In this document: in pieces, positions 24,431-33,061 of the stretch
How the letters are laid out: every line of letters begins with the position of its first letter
How positions within the stretch are numbered: position 1 is the stretch's first letter
Assembly (NCBI GenBank): GCA_944386565.1
Contig: CALXBO010000022.1
Coordinates: forward strand, 1 to 35,969
Source of the DNA: an uncultured Ruthenibacterium sp.
GTDB lineage: Bacteria > Bacillota > Clostridia > Oscillospirales > Ruminococcaceae
DNA length: 35,969 bases
Direction of reading: 5' to 3'
Notes under the pieces: model-generated
Seen by the model: the letters and a program-made list of their open reading frames with translations, nothing else
Told to the model about the DNA's origin: nothing
Databases searched by the model: none
Made by a program: the position numbers and the translations under genes

Positions 24431-25824
24431 AACTGGCCGTAAAATTTACTCTCAGCATGACGTGCGTGCTGGCCGCGGCGCTGTCCGTGGGCGGCTCGCT
24501 TTTGCTGTGGGGAACGTTTCAGGATTCGCTCGATGTGGCCGCGGCGGGCAACGCCGCGAGCCACCGTTTGTCGTGCTATTCCCTCGAGGCGGACTATCTT
24601 TCGCTCGCGTCGCGCGGCGAGACACCCACGGCCGAGCATTTCGAGAGTTACGGAGCGTCGATGGTCAGCTACGCTTCGGGGGAGCGGCAGTACCTCGCCA
24701 TCCGCATGGAGGACGGCACACAGGCTTTTTCCAATTTCAGCGAGGGATTTGACTACGCCGAGGGCCTCGCGTCGGGCGAGATGCGCTATGTGCACGACGG
24801 GGACGGCGTGCTCGGCGTGTATATGACAACGCTCGACGCGGGCGCGACGCTCTACACCGCCTACGACGTCAGCGATGTATTTGAAGCGCGCAGCCGTTCG
24901 CTGACGCGCTTTTACCAGATGGAAGCCGGGCTGCTTGCCGCGAGCGCGGCGGCGGTGTGGCTGCTCAGCCGCGCCCTGACGCGGCGGCTTGAGACCGTGT
25001 CGGACATCAGCCGGCAGATCGCAGGCGGGGCGTACGGCGTGCGAACGCACGTCTCCGGCCCGGACGAGATCGGCGCGCTCGGCGAGAGTTTTGACATCAT
25101 GGCGGAAAAGGTGGCCGAACAGGTGGACGAGCTGCAGCTCGAAGTGCAGCGCCGGGAGGACTTTCTCGGCGCGTTTTCCCACGAGCTGAAAACGCCGATG
25201 ACGGCCATCATCGGCTACGCCGACACGCTGCGCACCGTCGAGCTCGAACCGGAGGAGCGCAGCCGCGCGGCGGGGTATATCTTCCGCGAAGCAAAGCGGG
25301 TGGAGACGCTCAGCCGTTCGCTGCTGGCGCTGATGGGCCTCGGCGAGCAGGAGACGGCGCTCGAACCCGTGCCGCTCGCACATGTGCTGCGCGGTGTGGG
25401 CGTTTCGCTTGCACCCGTCCTGCAGGGCGTGGAGCTGCGTTTCCAGAACCCCGGCCATATTCAGGTGCTGGCGGACGAGACGCTCTTGCACGACCTTCTC
25501 TACAACCTCATCCACAACGCCGTGAAGGCGCAGCCGAAGGACAACACCGTGCGCGTGCGTCTGTCCCGCACTGCCGATTCGGTGAACGTCACCGTCGAGG
25601 ACACCGGGCGCGGCATCCCGAAGGAATCGCTGCACCGCGTGACCGAGCCGTTCTACATGGTGGACAAATCCCGCGCGCGCAAGGCGGGCGGCAGCGGCAT
25701 GGGCCTTGCGCTGTGCCGCCGCATCGCGGAGTGCCACGGCACGGAGCTCACGTTTGAGAGCGAGGAGGGCGTCGGCACCCGCGTGACGTTCTCGCTGCGC
25801 ATCGCAAAGGAGGAGACGCCATGA
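24427..25824 (+). CDS. Sensor histidine kinase
   Basis: A 465-residue membrane kinase starting at TTG 24427 within the TTGA overlap of the regulator's stop, with GGGAGG upstream. Helices lie at about residues 8-29 and 165-183, leaving a 135-residue outer sensor domain. A HAMP domain (about 184-238) leads to HisKA with phospho-acceptor His252 (FSHELKTPMTAIIGY) and to the ATPase domain with N-box LLYNLIHNAVKA, G1 VEDTGRGIP and G2 GGSGMGLALC. The layout fits PhoR/BaeS-like kinases. The signal is unknown. The stop overlaps the next gene by four bases (ATGA), linking all three genes. Confidence 0.95.
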   Translation: MKLAVKFTLSMTCVLAAALSVGGSLLLWGTFQDSLDVAAAGNAASHRLSCYSLEADYLSLASRGETPTAEHFESYGASMVSYASGERQYLAIRMEDGTQAFSNFSEGFDYAEGLASGEMRYVHDGDGVLGVYMTTLDAGATLYTAYDVSDVFEARSRSLTRFYQMEAGLLAASAAAVWLLSRALTRRLETVSDISRQIAGGAYGVRTHVSGPDEIGALGESFDIMAEKVAEQVDELQLEVQRREDFLGAFSHELKTPMTAIIGYADTLRTVELEPEERSRAAGYIFREAKRVETLSRSLLALMGLGEQETALEPVPLAHVLRGVGVSLAPVLQGVELRFQNPGHIQVLADETLLHDLLYNLIHNAVKAQPKDNTVRVRLSRTADSVNVTVEDTGRGIPKESLHRVTEPFYMVDKSRARKAGGSGMGLALCRRIAECHGTELTFESEEGVGTRVTFSLRIAKEETP

Positions 25825-26570
25825 AGCGGAAGGACATCGGCATCGTGCTGGCCGCGCTGTGTCTGTCGGCGGCGCTGTGCGCCGTCCCGGCGGGCGTGTT
25901 CGCCGTGACGGATTCGGCGCTCTTCTCCGGGGCGTTCACGCAGAACACGCGGCGCGGCAGCCTCGACGTCACGGGTGACGACGTATATCTCGCGCGCGTG
26001 CTGCGCGAGCCGGGCGAGGAAATCTACATCGAGTCGAACGCAAATCCCGATCTGTACAGCCAGAACGTGAACGCCAAATTTGAGGAGCTGATGCAGGCGG
26101 GCCTGATCGACCAGAATATGCAGGTGCTTCTGCAGGAGCTTGTGGGCCGCGCATGGGGCGAGGGGACGCTGCGGTGCATCATCGAGACGTCGGACATCAC
26201 CGGGTACAGCGGCAGCGACGAATGGGGCGGATTCGAGCTTCAGGTGGAGAACATGACGGGAAAGACCGTGTATCTCTCCGTGTGGTCGAATGATGGGATG
26301 ATGGCCGGGATCATGGAGCAGATCAGTATTTTGAGCGCGAGAGCCATGTTGGGGGCGTATCTGAAATACCTCGGCTTCGATGTGTTCAATGACTGGAAGT
26401 ATTATTCGACCGCGCCGGAAGATGAATGGGACGACGCGGGCTGGGTCGACGTCTGGGCGGTGTCTGAGACGGGAGAAGTCTGCATTGAGTTCCTGCGCGG
26501 ATGGTCTTTCTGCCGGATCTCGGCGTCAGGAGGAACGGTGCTGCCCGACGGTCTTCTCCCTCTGGAGTAA
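25821..26570 (+). CDS. Secreted or membrane-anchored protein coupled to the two-component system
   Basis: A 249-residue protein of no recognised family. It starts at ATG 25821 in an ATGA overlap with the kinase, with AAAGGAGGAG upstream. The N-terminus MKRKDIGIVLAALCLSAALCAVPAGVFAV-type segment (residues 1-29) is a signal peptide or anchor. The rest is rich in acidic and aromatic residues (DEWGGFELQVEN, EDEWDDAGWVDVWAV) and looks globular and exported. Being the third gene of the operon, it may be a sensor accessory or the main target of the system. It ends just before a hairpin that overlaps the next promoter. Confidence 0.75.
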   Translation: MKRKDIGIVLAALCLSAALCAVPAGVFAVTDSALFSGAFTQNTRRGSLDVTGDDVYLARVLREPGEEIYIESNANPDLYSQNVNAKFEELMQAGLIDQNMQVLLQELVGRAWGEGTLRCIIETSDITGYSGSDEWGGFELQVENMTGKTVYLSVWSNDGMMAGIMEQISILSARAMLGAYLKYLGFDVFNDWKYYSTAPEDEWDDAGWVDVWAVSETGEVCIEFLRGWSFCRISASGGTVLPDGLLPLE

Positions 26571-26591
26571 CCCTGTCAAGACGCTGTTTTT

Positions 26592-26621
26592 CGCGCGCCG
26601 TGGGAATTGCCACGGCGCGCG
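26592..26621 (+). terminator. Hairpin terminator overlapping the next promoter
   Basis: A perfect 12-bp stem CGCGCGCCGTGG/CCACGGCGCGCG with a 6-base loop GAATTG, followed by the weak T tract CTTTGTTGT. Its loop and right arm contain the -35 of the cysteine desulfurase promoter. Confidence 0.7.
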
Positions 26622-26635
26622 CTTTGTTGTATAAT
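26607..26635 (+). promoter_or_regulatory. Promoter of the desulfurase-thiI-cinA operon
   Basis: TTGCCA, 17-base spacer, perfect TATAAT. The -35 lies inside the preceding terminator hairpin. Confidence 0.85.
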
Positions 26636-26689
26636 ATATAAGTTAATGACGAAACGGCACGATGTGCCGCTCAAAGGAGACTTGCAGCC

Positions 26690-27826
26690 TTGCATTATCT
26701 GGATAACGCCGCCACGACGCGCGTGTCGGACGCGGCGGCCGACGCCGCGGACCGCGTGCTGCGGCAGCATTTTGCCAACCCGTCCTCGCTGTACCGCATC
26801 GGTGCGCTGGCCGAGGACGTCATCGAAATGGCGCGCGAGGACGTCGCGGACTCCCTCGGCGCGAAGCCGTCGGAGATCGTGTTCACCGGCAGCGGTACCG
26901 AGGGTGACAACATGGCAATCTTCGGCGCGTGCCATGCGCGCCGCGCGTGGGCCGATCACATCGTCGTCACCGGCTACGAGCACCCCGCCGTGCAGAACGC
27001 GGTGTCGGCGCTGGAGAAAGACGGCTGGCGCGTGAGCGTGATCGCACCGGACGAGACCGGGCACGTGGACGGCGCGGCCATCGCGGCCGCCGTCACCGGA
27101 AAAACCGCGCTCGCGGCGTTCATGCACGTCAACAACGAGGTGGGCACCGTGCTTGACGTCGCGCGCATCGCGGCCGCGGTCAAGCAGAAGAACAGCCGCA
27201 CCGCCGTGCACGTGGACGGCGTGCAGGCGTGGGGCAAAGTGCCTATCAAACTCGCGGGCACGGCCATCGACACGTACGCCGTGTCCGGCCATAAAATTCA
27301 CGCGCCGAAGGGCGTGGGCGCGCTGTACATCCGCTCGGGCTTCCACATGGACAAGTTCCTGTGCGGCGGCGCGCAGGAAAACGGCCGCCGCCCCGGCACG
27401 CAGAACACCGCGTTCATCGCCGCGATGGCCGCCGCCATCCGCGAGATGCAGGCCGACCGCACGCGCGCCGCACGGGTGGACAAGCTCGCGAAAATGCTGC
27501 GCGAGGAGCTCAAAGCGCTCGATTTCGTCACGCTCAACAGCCCGGAGGACGCCGCGTGCGGCCTTGTGAACTTCTCCGTGGCCGACATCAAGAGCGAGAC
27601 GATGCTGCACTTCCTCGAATCGAAAGAGATCTGCGTCTCGAGCGGCTCTGCCTGCTCGAAGGGCGAGGCGAGCCACACGCTCACGGCGATGGGGCTTGCG
27701 AAATCCCGCATCGACACCGCCATCCGCGTGTCGTTTTCCGGGGAGAACACCGAAGAAGACGCCGCGGCGCTCATCGCCGCACTGAACGAGGGCCGCGCGA
27801 CGCTGGCCCGCATCCGGAGGAGATAA
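26690..27826 (+). CDS. Cysteine desulfurase (NifS/IscS family, ThiI partner)
   Basis: A 378-residue PLP enzyme starting at TTG 26690 (AAAGGAG upstream), giving the classical start MHYLDNAATTRVSD. The PLP Lys is Lys202 in SGHKIHAPKGVG, preceded by HVDGVQAWGK; the persulfide-carrying Cys is Cys322 in SSGSACSKGEASHTL. It takes sulfur from cysteine and passes it on as persulfide. The next gene, thiI, starts one base after the stop. In Firmicutes such dedicated desulfurases (NifZ type) supply ThiI with sulfur for tRNA 4-thiouridine, and that role is most likely here. Confidence 0.94.
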   Translation: MHYLDNAATTRVSDAAADAADRVLRQHFANPSSLYRIGALAEDVIEMAREDVADSLGAKPSEIVFTGSGTEGDNMAIFGACHARRAWADHIVVTGYEHPAVQNAVSALEKDGWRVSVIAPDETGHVDGAAIAAAVTGKTALAAFMHVNNEVGTVLDVARIAAAVKQKNSRTAVHVDGVQAWGKVPIKLAGTAIDTYAVSGHKIHAPKGVGALYIRSGFHMDKFLCGGAQENGRRPGTQNTAFIAAMAAAIREMQADRTRAARVDKLAKMLREELKALDFVTLNSPEDAACGLVNFSVADIKSETMLHFLESKEICVSSGSACSKGEASHTLTAMGLAKSRIDTAIRVSFSGENTEEDAAALIAALNEGRATLARIRRR

Positions 27827-27827
27827 C

Positions 27828-29009
27828 ATGGACGAGATCATTCTGGCCTATCAGGGCGAAATGGCGCTCAAGGGCCTCAACCGCGCCACGTTCGAGAGCA
27901 TTCTGCTCAAGACGATGCGCCGCCGCCTGCGCAGCCTCGGCGAATTCCGCGTGTACAAAGCGCAGTCCACGATGTACGCCGAGCCCGTCGACGACGCGGC
28001 AAAGGCGTCGATGGACGCCGCGTTCGAGCGTGTCTCGAAGATCTTCGGCATCGCCGCCGTGTCCCGCGCGGCCGTCTGCCCGAAGGACTTCGACGTCATC
28101 GCCGAGACGGCGCTCGAATATCTGCACGACGAGCTGAGCACGGCGCGCACGTTCAAGGTCAGCGCCAAGCGCTCCGACAAGAGTTTCCCGATGAACAGCA
28201 TGGAGATCGGCGCCGAGCTCGGCGGCCGCATCCTCTCGCGCCATCCGCGGCTCAAGGTGGACGTGCACCATCCCGAACTCAACGTCACCGTCGAGGTGCG
28301 CGACTTCGCGGCCTACGTGCACGGCGGCAAGAAGCCCGGCGCGGGCGGCCTGCCCGTGTCCACGTCCGGCAAGGCGGCGCTGATGCTCTCGGGCGGCATC
28401 GACAGCCCCGTCGCGGGCTACATGATGGCCAAGCGCGGCCTGTCGCTCATCTGCGTGCACTTCGCCAGCCCGCCCTACACCAGCGAGCGCGCGCGCCGCA
28501 AGGTGCTCAAGCTCGCCGAGCTGCTCACGCCGTACACGGGCAATCTGAACGTCTACGTCGTGCCCTACACGAAGCCCCAGGAGTACATCCGCGACCACGC
28601 GCCCGACGTGCTGTTCACGGTGCTGATGCGCCGCAGCATGATGCGCATCACGAACATGATCTGCAAGAAAGAGGGCGCGGAGGGCATCGTCACGGGCGAG
28701 AGCCTCGCGCAGGTGGCCAGCCAGACGCTGCGCGCGCTCGGCTGCACCGACGCCGCGCAGGAGCTGCCGGTGCTGCGCCCGTGCGTCGGCATGGACAAGA
28801 CCGAGATCACCGAGATCGCGCGGCGCATCGGCACGTTCGAGACGAGCATCCTGCCGTACGAGGACTGCTGCACCATCTTCACGCCGCCGCACCCGAAGAC
28901 GAAGCCGTCGCTCGAGGAGATCGAAGCCGCCGAGGCGGCGATGCCCGATCTCGCGGCGCTGGAGGCCGAGGCGGCCGCCGAGACGCCCGTCGAGCACATC
29001 AATCTGTAA
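27828..29009 (+). CDS. thiI: tRNA 4-thiouridine synthetase
   Basis: A 393-residue protein with an N-terminal ferredoxin-like/THUMP region (residues about 1-165, RNA binding) and a C-terminal PP-loop ATPase with SGGIDSP at 188-194. Later blocks are CVHFASPPYTSERARRKV, LRPCVGMDKTEI and EDCCTIFTPPHPKTKP. It adenylates U8 of tRNA, then inserts sulfur. The rhodanese domain of the E. coli enzyme is missing, as usual for Firmicute ThiI paired with a specific cysteine desulfurase. ATG 27828 follows AGGAG. In some bacteria ThiI also feeds thiamine thiazole synthesis. Confidence 0.96.
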   Translation: MDEIILAYQGEMALKGLNRATFESILLKTMRRRLRSLGEFRVYKAQSTMYAEPVDDAAKASMDAAFERVSKIFGIAAVSRAAVCPKDFDVIAETALEYLHDELSTARTFKVSAKRSDKSFPMNSMEIGAELGGRILSRHPRLKVDVHHPELNVTVEVRDFAAYVHGGKKPGAGGLPVSTSGKAALMLSGGIDSPVAGYMMAKRGLSLICVHFASPPYTSERARRKVLKLAELLTPYTGNLNVYVVPYTKPQEYIRDHAPDVLFTVLMRRSMMRITNMICKKEGAEGIVTGESLAQVASQTLRALGCTDAAQELPVLRPCVGMDKTEITEIARRIGTFETSILPYEDCCTIFTPPHPKTKPSLEEIEAAEAAMPDLAALEAEAAAETPVEHINL

Positions 29010-29025
29010 AAGAAGGCGATTTTCC

Positions 29026-30348
29026 ATGGAAGCTGAAATCATTGCCGTGGGAACCGAGCTGTTGCTCGGCGACATTCTCAACACCAACGCGCAGTTCCTG
29101 AGCCGCGAGCTCGCGCAGCTGGGCATCAACGTGCATTTCCAGAGCGTCGTGGGAGACAACCCCGAGCGGCTGGAGAGCGTTGTCAACCTCGCGCGCAGCC
29201 GCAGCGATCTGCTCATCTTTTCCGGCGGCCTCGGCCCGACGCAGGACGATCTGACGAAGCAGACCGTCGCTCACGCGTTCGGTGACGAACTTCGCTTCGA
29301 CGAGGAAGAACTCGACAAGATCCGCGCGTTCTTCACTGCGTGGGGCCGCACGATGCCCGAGAACAACCGCCGTCAGGCGTACGTCCCGGTGCACGGCCGC
29401 AAGATCGAAAACCACAACGGCACCGCGCCGGGCATGATCTTCGAGGACACCCGCGCGCCCGGCAAGTACGCCGTGCTGCTCCCCGGCCCGCCGTATGAAC
29501 TGAAACCCATGTTCCTCGACACGGTGCGCCCCTGGCTCGCCGCGATGACGCGCAGCGCGCTGCACTCCGAGACGCTGCGCGTGATGGGTGTCGGCGAGAG
29601 CCACCTCGAGGAGAAGATCGGGCATCTGCTCGAGAACGAAAATCCCACCGCCGCGCTCTACGCGAAGACCGCCGAGGTGGTCATCCGCGTGACGGCCAAG
29701 GCGGACACGCCCGAGCACGCCAAAGAGATGTGCGAGGAGTACGCGCAGAAGTTCTACGCCATCCTGGGCGACAAAATCTACGCCCGCGGCGAACAGCCCA
29801 TCGAGTACGCGACGGTCGCGGCGCTCAGAGCGGCGGGAAAGACGGCGGCTCTCGCGGAGAGCTGCACGGGCGGCCTCGTCGCCAAGCGCCTGACGGACGT
29901 GCCGGGCGCGAGCGCGGTGTTCGGCTACGGCGCGTGCACCTATTCCAACGGGATCAAGGAGAAGATGCTCGGCGTGCGCCATGAGACGCTCGAGGCGCAC
30001 GGCGCGGTGTCGTCCGAGACGGCCGCCGAGATGGCGCGCGGCGTGCGGCGTGTGTCGGGCGCGGATTTCGGAATCGGCATCACGGGCATCGCCGGGCCGG
30101 ACGGCGGCACGGACGAAAAGCCCGTCGGCACGGTGTACATGGCCGTGGCCGACGCAGAGAATACCTATGTGCAGAAGCTCGTGCTCACGGGGCGCACGCG
30201 CGCCACGGTGCGCGAGTCCTCGGCGCAGCACGCGTTCGATATGCTGCGGCGCATCGCGCTGGGCCTGCCCCAGCTCACGGCGCAGCGGTTTGACAGCGAA
30301 GAACCCGCGCATCTGCGCGAACAGACTACGGCGTTGCGAGACGCCTGA
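29026..30348 (+). CDS. cinA: CinA (competence/damage-inducible protein; NMN deamidase type)
   Basis: A 440-residue two-domain protein. The N-terminal MoCF-like domain (COG1058) shows EIIAVGTELLLGDILNTNAQ and FSGGLGPTQDDLTK (residues 65-78). A KH-like middle part (about 175-255) precedes the C-terminal CinA/PncC domain with the SCTGG nucleophile region (Ser279), TYSNGIKEKMLGV and GITGIAGPDGGTDEKPVGTV. The family hydrolyses NMN to nicotinate mononucleotide and/or ADP-ribose in pyridine-nucleotide salvage. ATG 29026 is 16 bases after thiI. The next gene is a degenerate relative of its C-terminal two thirds. Confidence 0.95.
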   Translation: MEAEIIAVGTELLLGDILNTNAQFLSRELAQLGINVHFQSVVGDNPERLESVVNLARSRSDLLIFSGGLGPTQDDLTKQTVAHAFGDELRFDEEELDKIRAFFTAWGRTMPENNRRQAYVPVHGRKIENHNGTAPGMIFEDTRAPGKYAVLLPGPPYELKPMFLDTVRPWLAAMTRSALHSETLRVMGVGESHLEEKIGHLLENENPTAALYAKTAEVVIRVTAKADTPEHAKEMCEEYAQKFYAILGDKIYARGEQPIEYATVAALRAAGKTAALAESCTGGLVAKRLTDVPGASAVFGYGACTYSNGIKEKMLGVRHETLEAHGAVSSETAAEMARGVRRVSGADFGIGITGIAGPDGGTDEKPVGTVYMAVADAENTYVQKLVLTGRTRATVRESSAQHAFDMLRRIALGLPQLTAQRFDSEEPAHLREQTTALRDA

Positions 30349-30366
30349 CGAACAGGGAGGCCGGAC

Positions 30367-31380
30367 ATGGAACAAAACGCAAAGACCGTTCAGAAACAGG
30401 TGATCGTGCGCCTGTACCAGCCCGACATGGATGCGCTCAAGGGAGCGGCCCGGCAGGCCGGGCTCCAGCGCGACGTCCAGCTCAAGCTGTACGGGCAGGC
30501 GGGCGAGGTGCTCGTGGTCATCCGCGCGCAGGCGTATGCGCAGGCCGCGGCGACCGAGCTCACCGAAATGGCTGCCGAGCAGATCGAGCAGGCCGTCGGC
30601 GCGAGCGCGTATGCGCGCGGCAAGGGCAGCCTTGCGTATGTGACGGCGGGCGAGATGATCGAAAACGAGTGCGTCATCGCCGCCGCGAACCCGGAGACGG
30701 GCGCGCTGATTGGCGAGGAGTTCGCCGCCACGAAGCGCGGCGCGAAGGTGTTCGACTTCGGCGAATCCAGCTACAACAATACGCGCACGCTGCACAAGAT
30801 CGAGGACTACGCGGGCGACCCCGACGAGGAGACGCCGCTGCAGATGGCGTGCGACCTCGCCACCGCGGCCGCGAAGTACGGCAAGGCGGAGTTCGGCTGC
30901 GCCGTCACGGGCCTTGAGAGCGAAAAGGCGGTCTGGGCGGCCGTGTACTACAAAGGACGTGTCTGGGCGCGCAAGATCCGCCCCGGCGAAGAGGCGGGCA
31001 AGACCGCCGCGCTCACCATTCTGGACACCGTCCGGCTCATTCTGCAAAAGCAGCCCGTCCCGTATGCGAAACAGTTCCGCGCCGGAAAGGACGCGGTGTG
31101 GAGCGAGGGCAAGCGCGCCGAGAAATCCGGCGGCGGTGCGGGAAAGGCCGTGCTCACGGCGCTCATCGTCATCATCCTGGCGGCGGCGATCGGCGTCGGC
31201 GTGTGGTACGCGCTGACGACGTTCGTGTTCACGCACGACGAGCCGGAGTCATCTTCCGTGTCGACCTCGCAGGTGCAGAGCCTGCCGGAGTCGCAGAGCA
31301 CGGCAGCCGCGTCGGACACCGGCATCCCGCAGGGAGAGCTGCCGGCCGGCAATGAAAACGGCGAGCACCGTCTGGGCTGA
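30367..31380 (+). CDS. Membrane-anchored degenerate CinA-like protein
   Basis: A 337-residue protein. Residues about 40-225 align by eye with the KH-like and CinA C-terminal regions of the gene just upstream: LYGQAGEVLVVIRA against LYAKTAEVVIRVTA, GASAYARG against GDKIYARG, ANPETGALIGEEF against AESCTGGLVAKRL, and FGCAVTGL against FGIGITGI. The catalytic SCTGG is replaced by NPETG and the GPDGG loop is gone, so it is probably not an amidase. One helix at about 259-284 anchors it, with a ~50-residue Ser/Thr/Gln-rich tail outside. AGGGAGG precedes ATG 30367, 18 bases after cinA. No family name recognised beyond this. Confidence 0.75.
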   Translation: MEQNAKTVQKQVIVRLYQPDMDALKGAARQAGLQRDVQLKLYGQAGEVLVVIRAQAYAQAAATELTEMAAEQIEQAVGASAYARGKGSLAYVTAGEMIENECVIAAANPETGALIGEEFAATKRGAKVFDFGESSYNNTRTLHKIEDYAGDPDEETPLQMACDLATAAAKYGKAEFGCAVTGLESEKAVWAAVYYKGRVWARKIRPGEEAGKTAALTILDTVRLILQKQPVPYAKQFRAGKDAVWSEGKRAEKSGGGAGKAVLTALIVIILAAAIGVGVWYALTTFVFTHDEPESSSVSTSQVQSLPESQSTAAASDTGIPQGELPAGNENGEHRLG

Positions 31381-32818
31381 GCGGATGAACCATCCGGGAA
31401 GCGGTGAGGCAGGCCTGCGCGCGGACGTGGAGCGCGCCGTGGAGGGAATGTATCCGCTCCACATGCCCGGCCACAAGCGGCGCGTCGCGCCCGCCGAAGG
31501 TCTTCCGTATGCGTGGGACGTGACGGAAGTGCCCGGCACGGACGACCTGCACGATGCATCGGGCATCCTCGCGGATGCGATGGCGCGCACGGCGCGCCTG
31601 TTCGGCGCAAAGCGCACGTGGTATCTCGTCAACGGCTCCACGTGCGGCATCCTCGCGGGCATCCGCGCTCTCGCGCCGCACGGCAGCACCGTCGTCGCCG
31701 CGCGCAACTGCCACAAATCGGTCTTTCACGCCGCCGAGCTCGGCGAACTGGACGTGCGGTGGATCACGCCGCCCGTCGAGCCGGAGTTCGGCGTGTTCGG
31801 CTCCGTGCCGCCGCAGGCGGTGGAGCAAGCGCTGAACAAAGCGCCGCACGCGCGCTGCGTCATCCTGACGAGCCCCACGTACGAGGGCGTCGTCAGCGAC
31901 GTCGCGGCCATTGCGCGCATCTGTCATGCGCGCGGTGTGCCCCTCTTTGTGGACGAGGCGCACGGCGCGCACCTCGGCCTGTCGCCGCTCTTTCCGGGCG
32001 GCGCGCTCGCGGCCGGGGCGGACGTTGTGGTGCAGAGCGCGCACAAGACGCTGCCGAGCCTGACGCAGACGGCGCTTTTGCACATTCCCGAGGGTTCGAT
32101 TGCGGACGAAACGGAAATTTCCCGCCAGCTCGGGATCTTTGAGACATCGAGCCCGTCGTATCCGCTGATGGCCTCGCTCGACGGCTGCACACGGCTCCTC
32201 GAAGCGCACGCGGCGGAGTGGTTCTGCGCGTGGGATGAGCGCCTTGCGCGTTTTTACGCGGCGGCAAAGGATCTTTCCGCCGTGCGCGTGTTTACGGGCG
32301 GCGACGGCGTGTTTTTGCACGACCGCGGCAAACTGCTGCTGAGCGCCGCAGCCGCGGGGCTGACGGGCGCGCAGCTCGCACAGCATCTGCGCGAAAACGG
32401 ATTTGAACTCGAGATGGCCTGCGGGGCGAATGCGCTCGCGATGACGAGCGTGTGCGACACGCCCGATGCGCTCGACCGCCTTGCCGGAGTGCTGGCGCGC
32501 CTTGCGCCCGCCGCGCAGCCGCTGCCGCCGATGGCCGCCGCTGTGTGCGGCGCGGGGGAGCGTGCGTGCACAGTGTCCCGCGCGCTGGCGATGCCGTGCG
32601 AGGATGTGCCGTTCGAAGCGGCAAAGGGGCGCGTCTCGGCGCAGTACGTCTGGGCGTATCCGCCGGGTGTGCCGCTGATCATTCCCGGCGAGCGCGTGGG
32701 CGAGGACTTTCTGCGCGCGCTGCATGCGCTGAAAACGAGCGGCGCGAGGCTCATCGGTGAACCGCACGGCTTGACAAACACGATAAAATGTGGCATTCTT
32801 AATGAAGAAATAAAGTAG
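31352..32818 (+). CDS. Orn/Lys/Arg decarboxylase-family PLP enzyme
   Basis: A 488-residue enzyme of the fold-I PLP family of basic amino acid decarboxylases. The opening GMYPLHMPGHKRR, the glycine loop NGSTCGILAGIRAL, VDEAHGAHLGLSPLFP and the PLP lysine Lys232 in QSAHKTLPSLTQTALLH are diagnostic. Size fits the short YaaO-type members, which have no wing domain; arginine, lysine or ornithine could be the substrate, so the product would be agmatine, cadaverine or putrescine. Two starts are possible: ATG 31352, overlapping the previous gene by 29 bases, or ATG 31385; neither has a strong ribosome site. The C-terminal end contains the promoter of the SCIFF gene. Confidence 0.88.
   Translation: MKTASTVWAERMNHPGSGEAGLRADVERAVEGMYPLHMPGHKRRVAPAEGLPYAWDVTEVPGTDDLHDASGILADAMARTARLFGAKRTWYLVNGSTCGILAGIRALAPHGSTVVAARNCHKSVFHAAELGELDVRWITPPVEPEFGVFGSVPPQAVEQALNKAPHARCVILTSPTYEGVVSDVAAIARICHARGVPLFVDEAHGAHLGLSPLFPGGALAAGADVVVQSAHKTLPSLTQTALLHIPEGSIADETEISRQLGIFETSSPSYPLMASLDGCTRLLEAHAAEWFCAWDERLARFYAAAKDLSAVRVFTGGDGVFLHDRGKLLLSAAAAGLTGAQLAQHLRENGFELEMACGANALAMTSVCDTPDALDRLAGVLARLAPAAQPLPPMAAAVCGAGERACTVSRALAMPCEDVPFEAAKGRVSAQYVWAYPPGVPLIIPGERVGEDFLRALHALKTSGARLIGEPHGLTNTIKCGILNEEIK
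32771..32799 (+). promoter_or_regulatory. Candidate promoter of the SCIFF gene
   Basis: Perfect TTGACA (32771-32776) with a 17-base spacer to CATTCT, a weak -10. It lies inside the end of the decarboxylase gene, 35-63 bases before the scfA start. Confidence 0.55.
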
Positions 32819-32833
32819 AAGGAGTGTCGTCCC

Positions 32834-32977
32834 TTGAAGCACATTGAGACTTTGGAAACGCGCGACATGGCCGAGAGCGTCAACAACGGCGGCTGCGGCG
32901 AGTGCCAGACGTCCTGCCAGTCCGCTTGCAAGACGAGCTGCGGCATTGCGAACCAGCCCTGCGAAAAGGCTGAGTAA
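32834..32977 (+). CDS. scfA: SCIFF peptide (six cysteines in forty-five residues), RiPP precursor
   Basis: A 47-residue peptide beginning at TTG 32834, with GAAGGAG nine bases upstream. It has exactly six cysteines, at residues 21, 24, 28, 32, 36 and 43, in the segment CGECQTSCQSACKTSC followed by GIANQPC. Sequence and spacing match the SCIFF family (TIGR03973) found in almost all Clostridia. The radical SAM enzyme encoded next is known to form thioether bonds from these cysteines in other species. The physiological role of the mature product is not known. A terminator after the gene separates it from the maturase and should give peptide message in excess. The gene is easily missed because of its size and TTG start. 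Confidence 0.95.
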   Translation: MKHIETLETRDMAESVNNGGCGECQTSCQSACKTSCGIANQPCEKAE

Positions 32978-33000
32978 GCAGTCAGACAAGATCGTTTCGA

Positions 33001-33033
33001 GCCGGGAAGCATCTGCATCCCGGCGATTTTTTT
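33001..33033 (+). terminator. Terminator between scfA and scfB
   Basis: 7-bp stem GCCGGGA/TCCCGGC with a 10-base loop, followed by GA and seven T. It lies 23 bases after the scfA stop and 28 before the scfB start, with no clear promoter after it, so scfB probably depends on readthrough. Confidence 0.8.
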
Positions 33034-33061
33034 GTGACTTTGCGATTCGGAGGCAAGACCA

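Noticed and set aside
28999..31236. A 745-codon minus-strand frame opposite cinA and its relative
   Set aside because: Shadow of GC-rich coding sequence; cinA on the plus strand is unmistakable.
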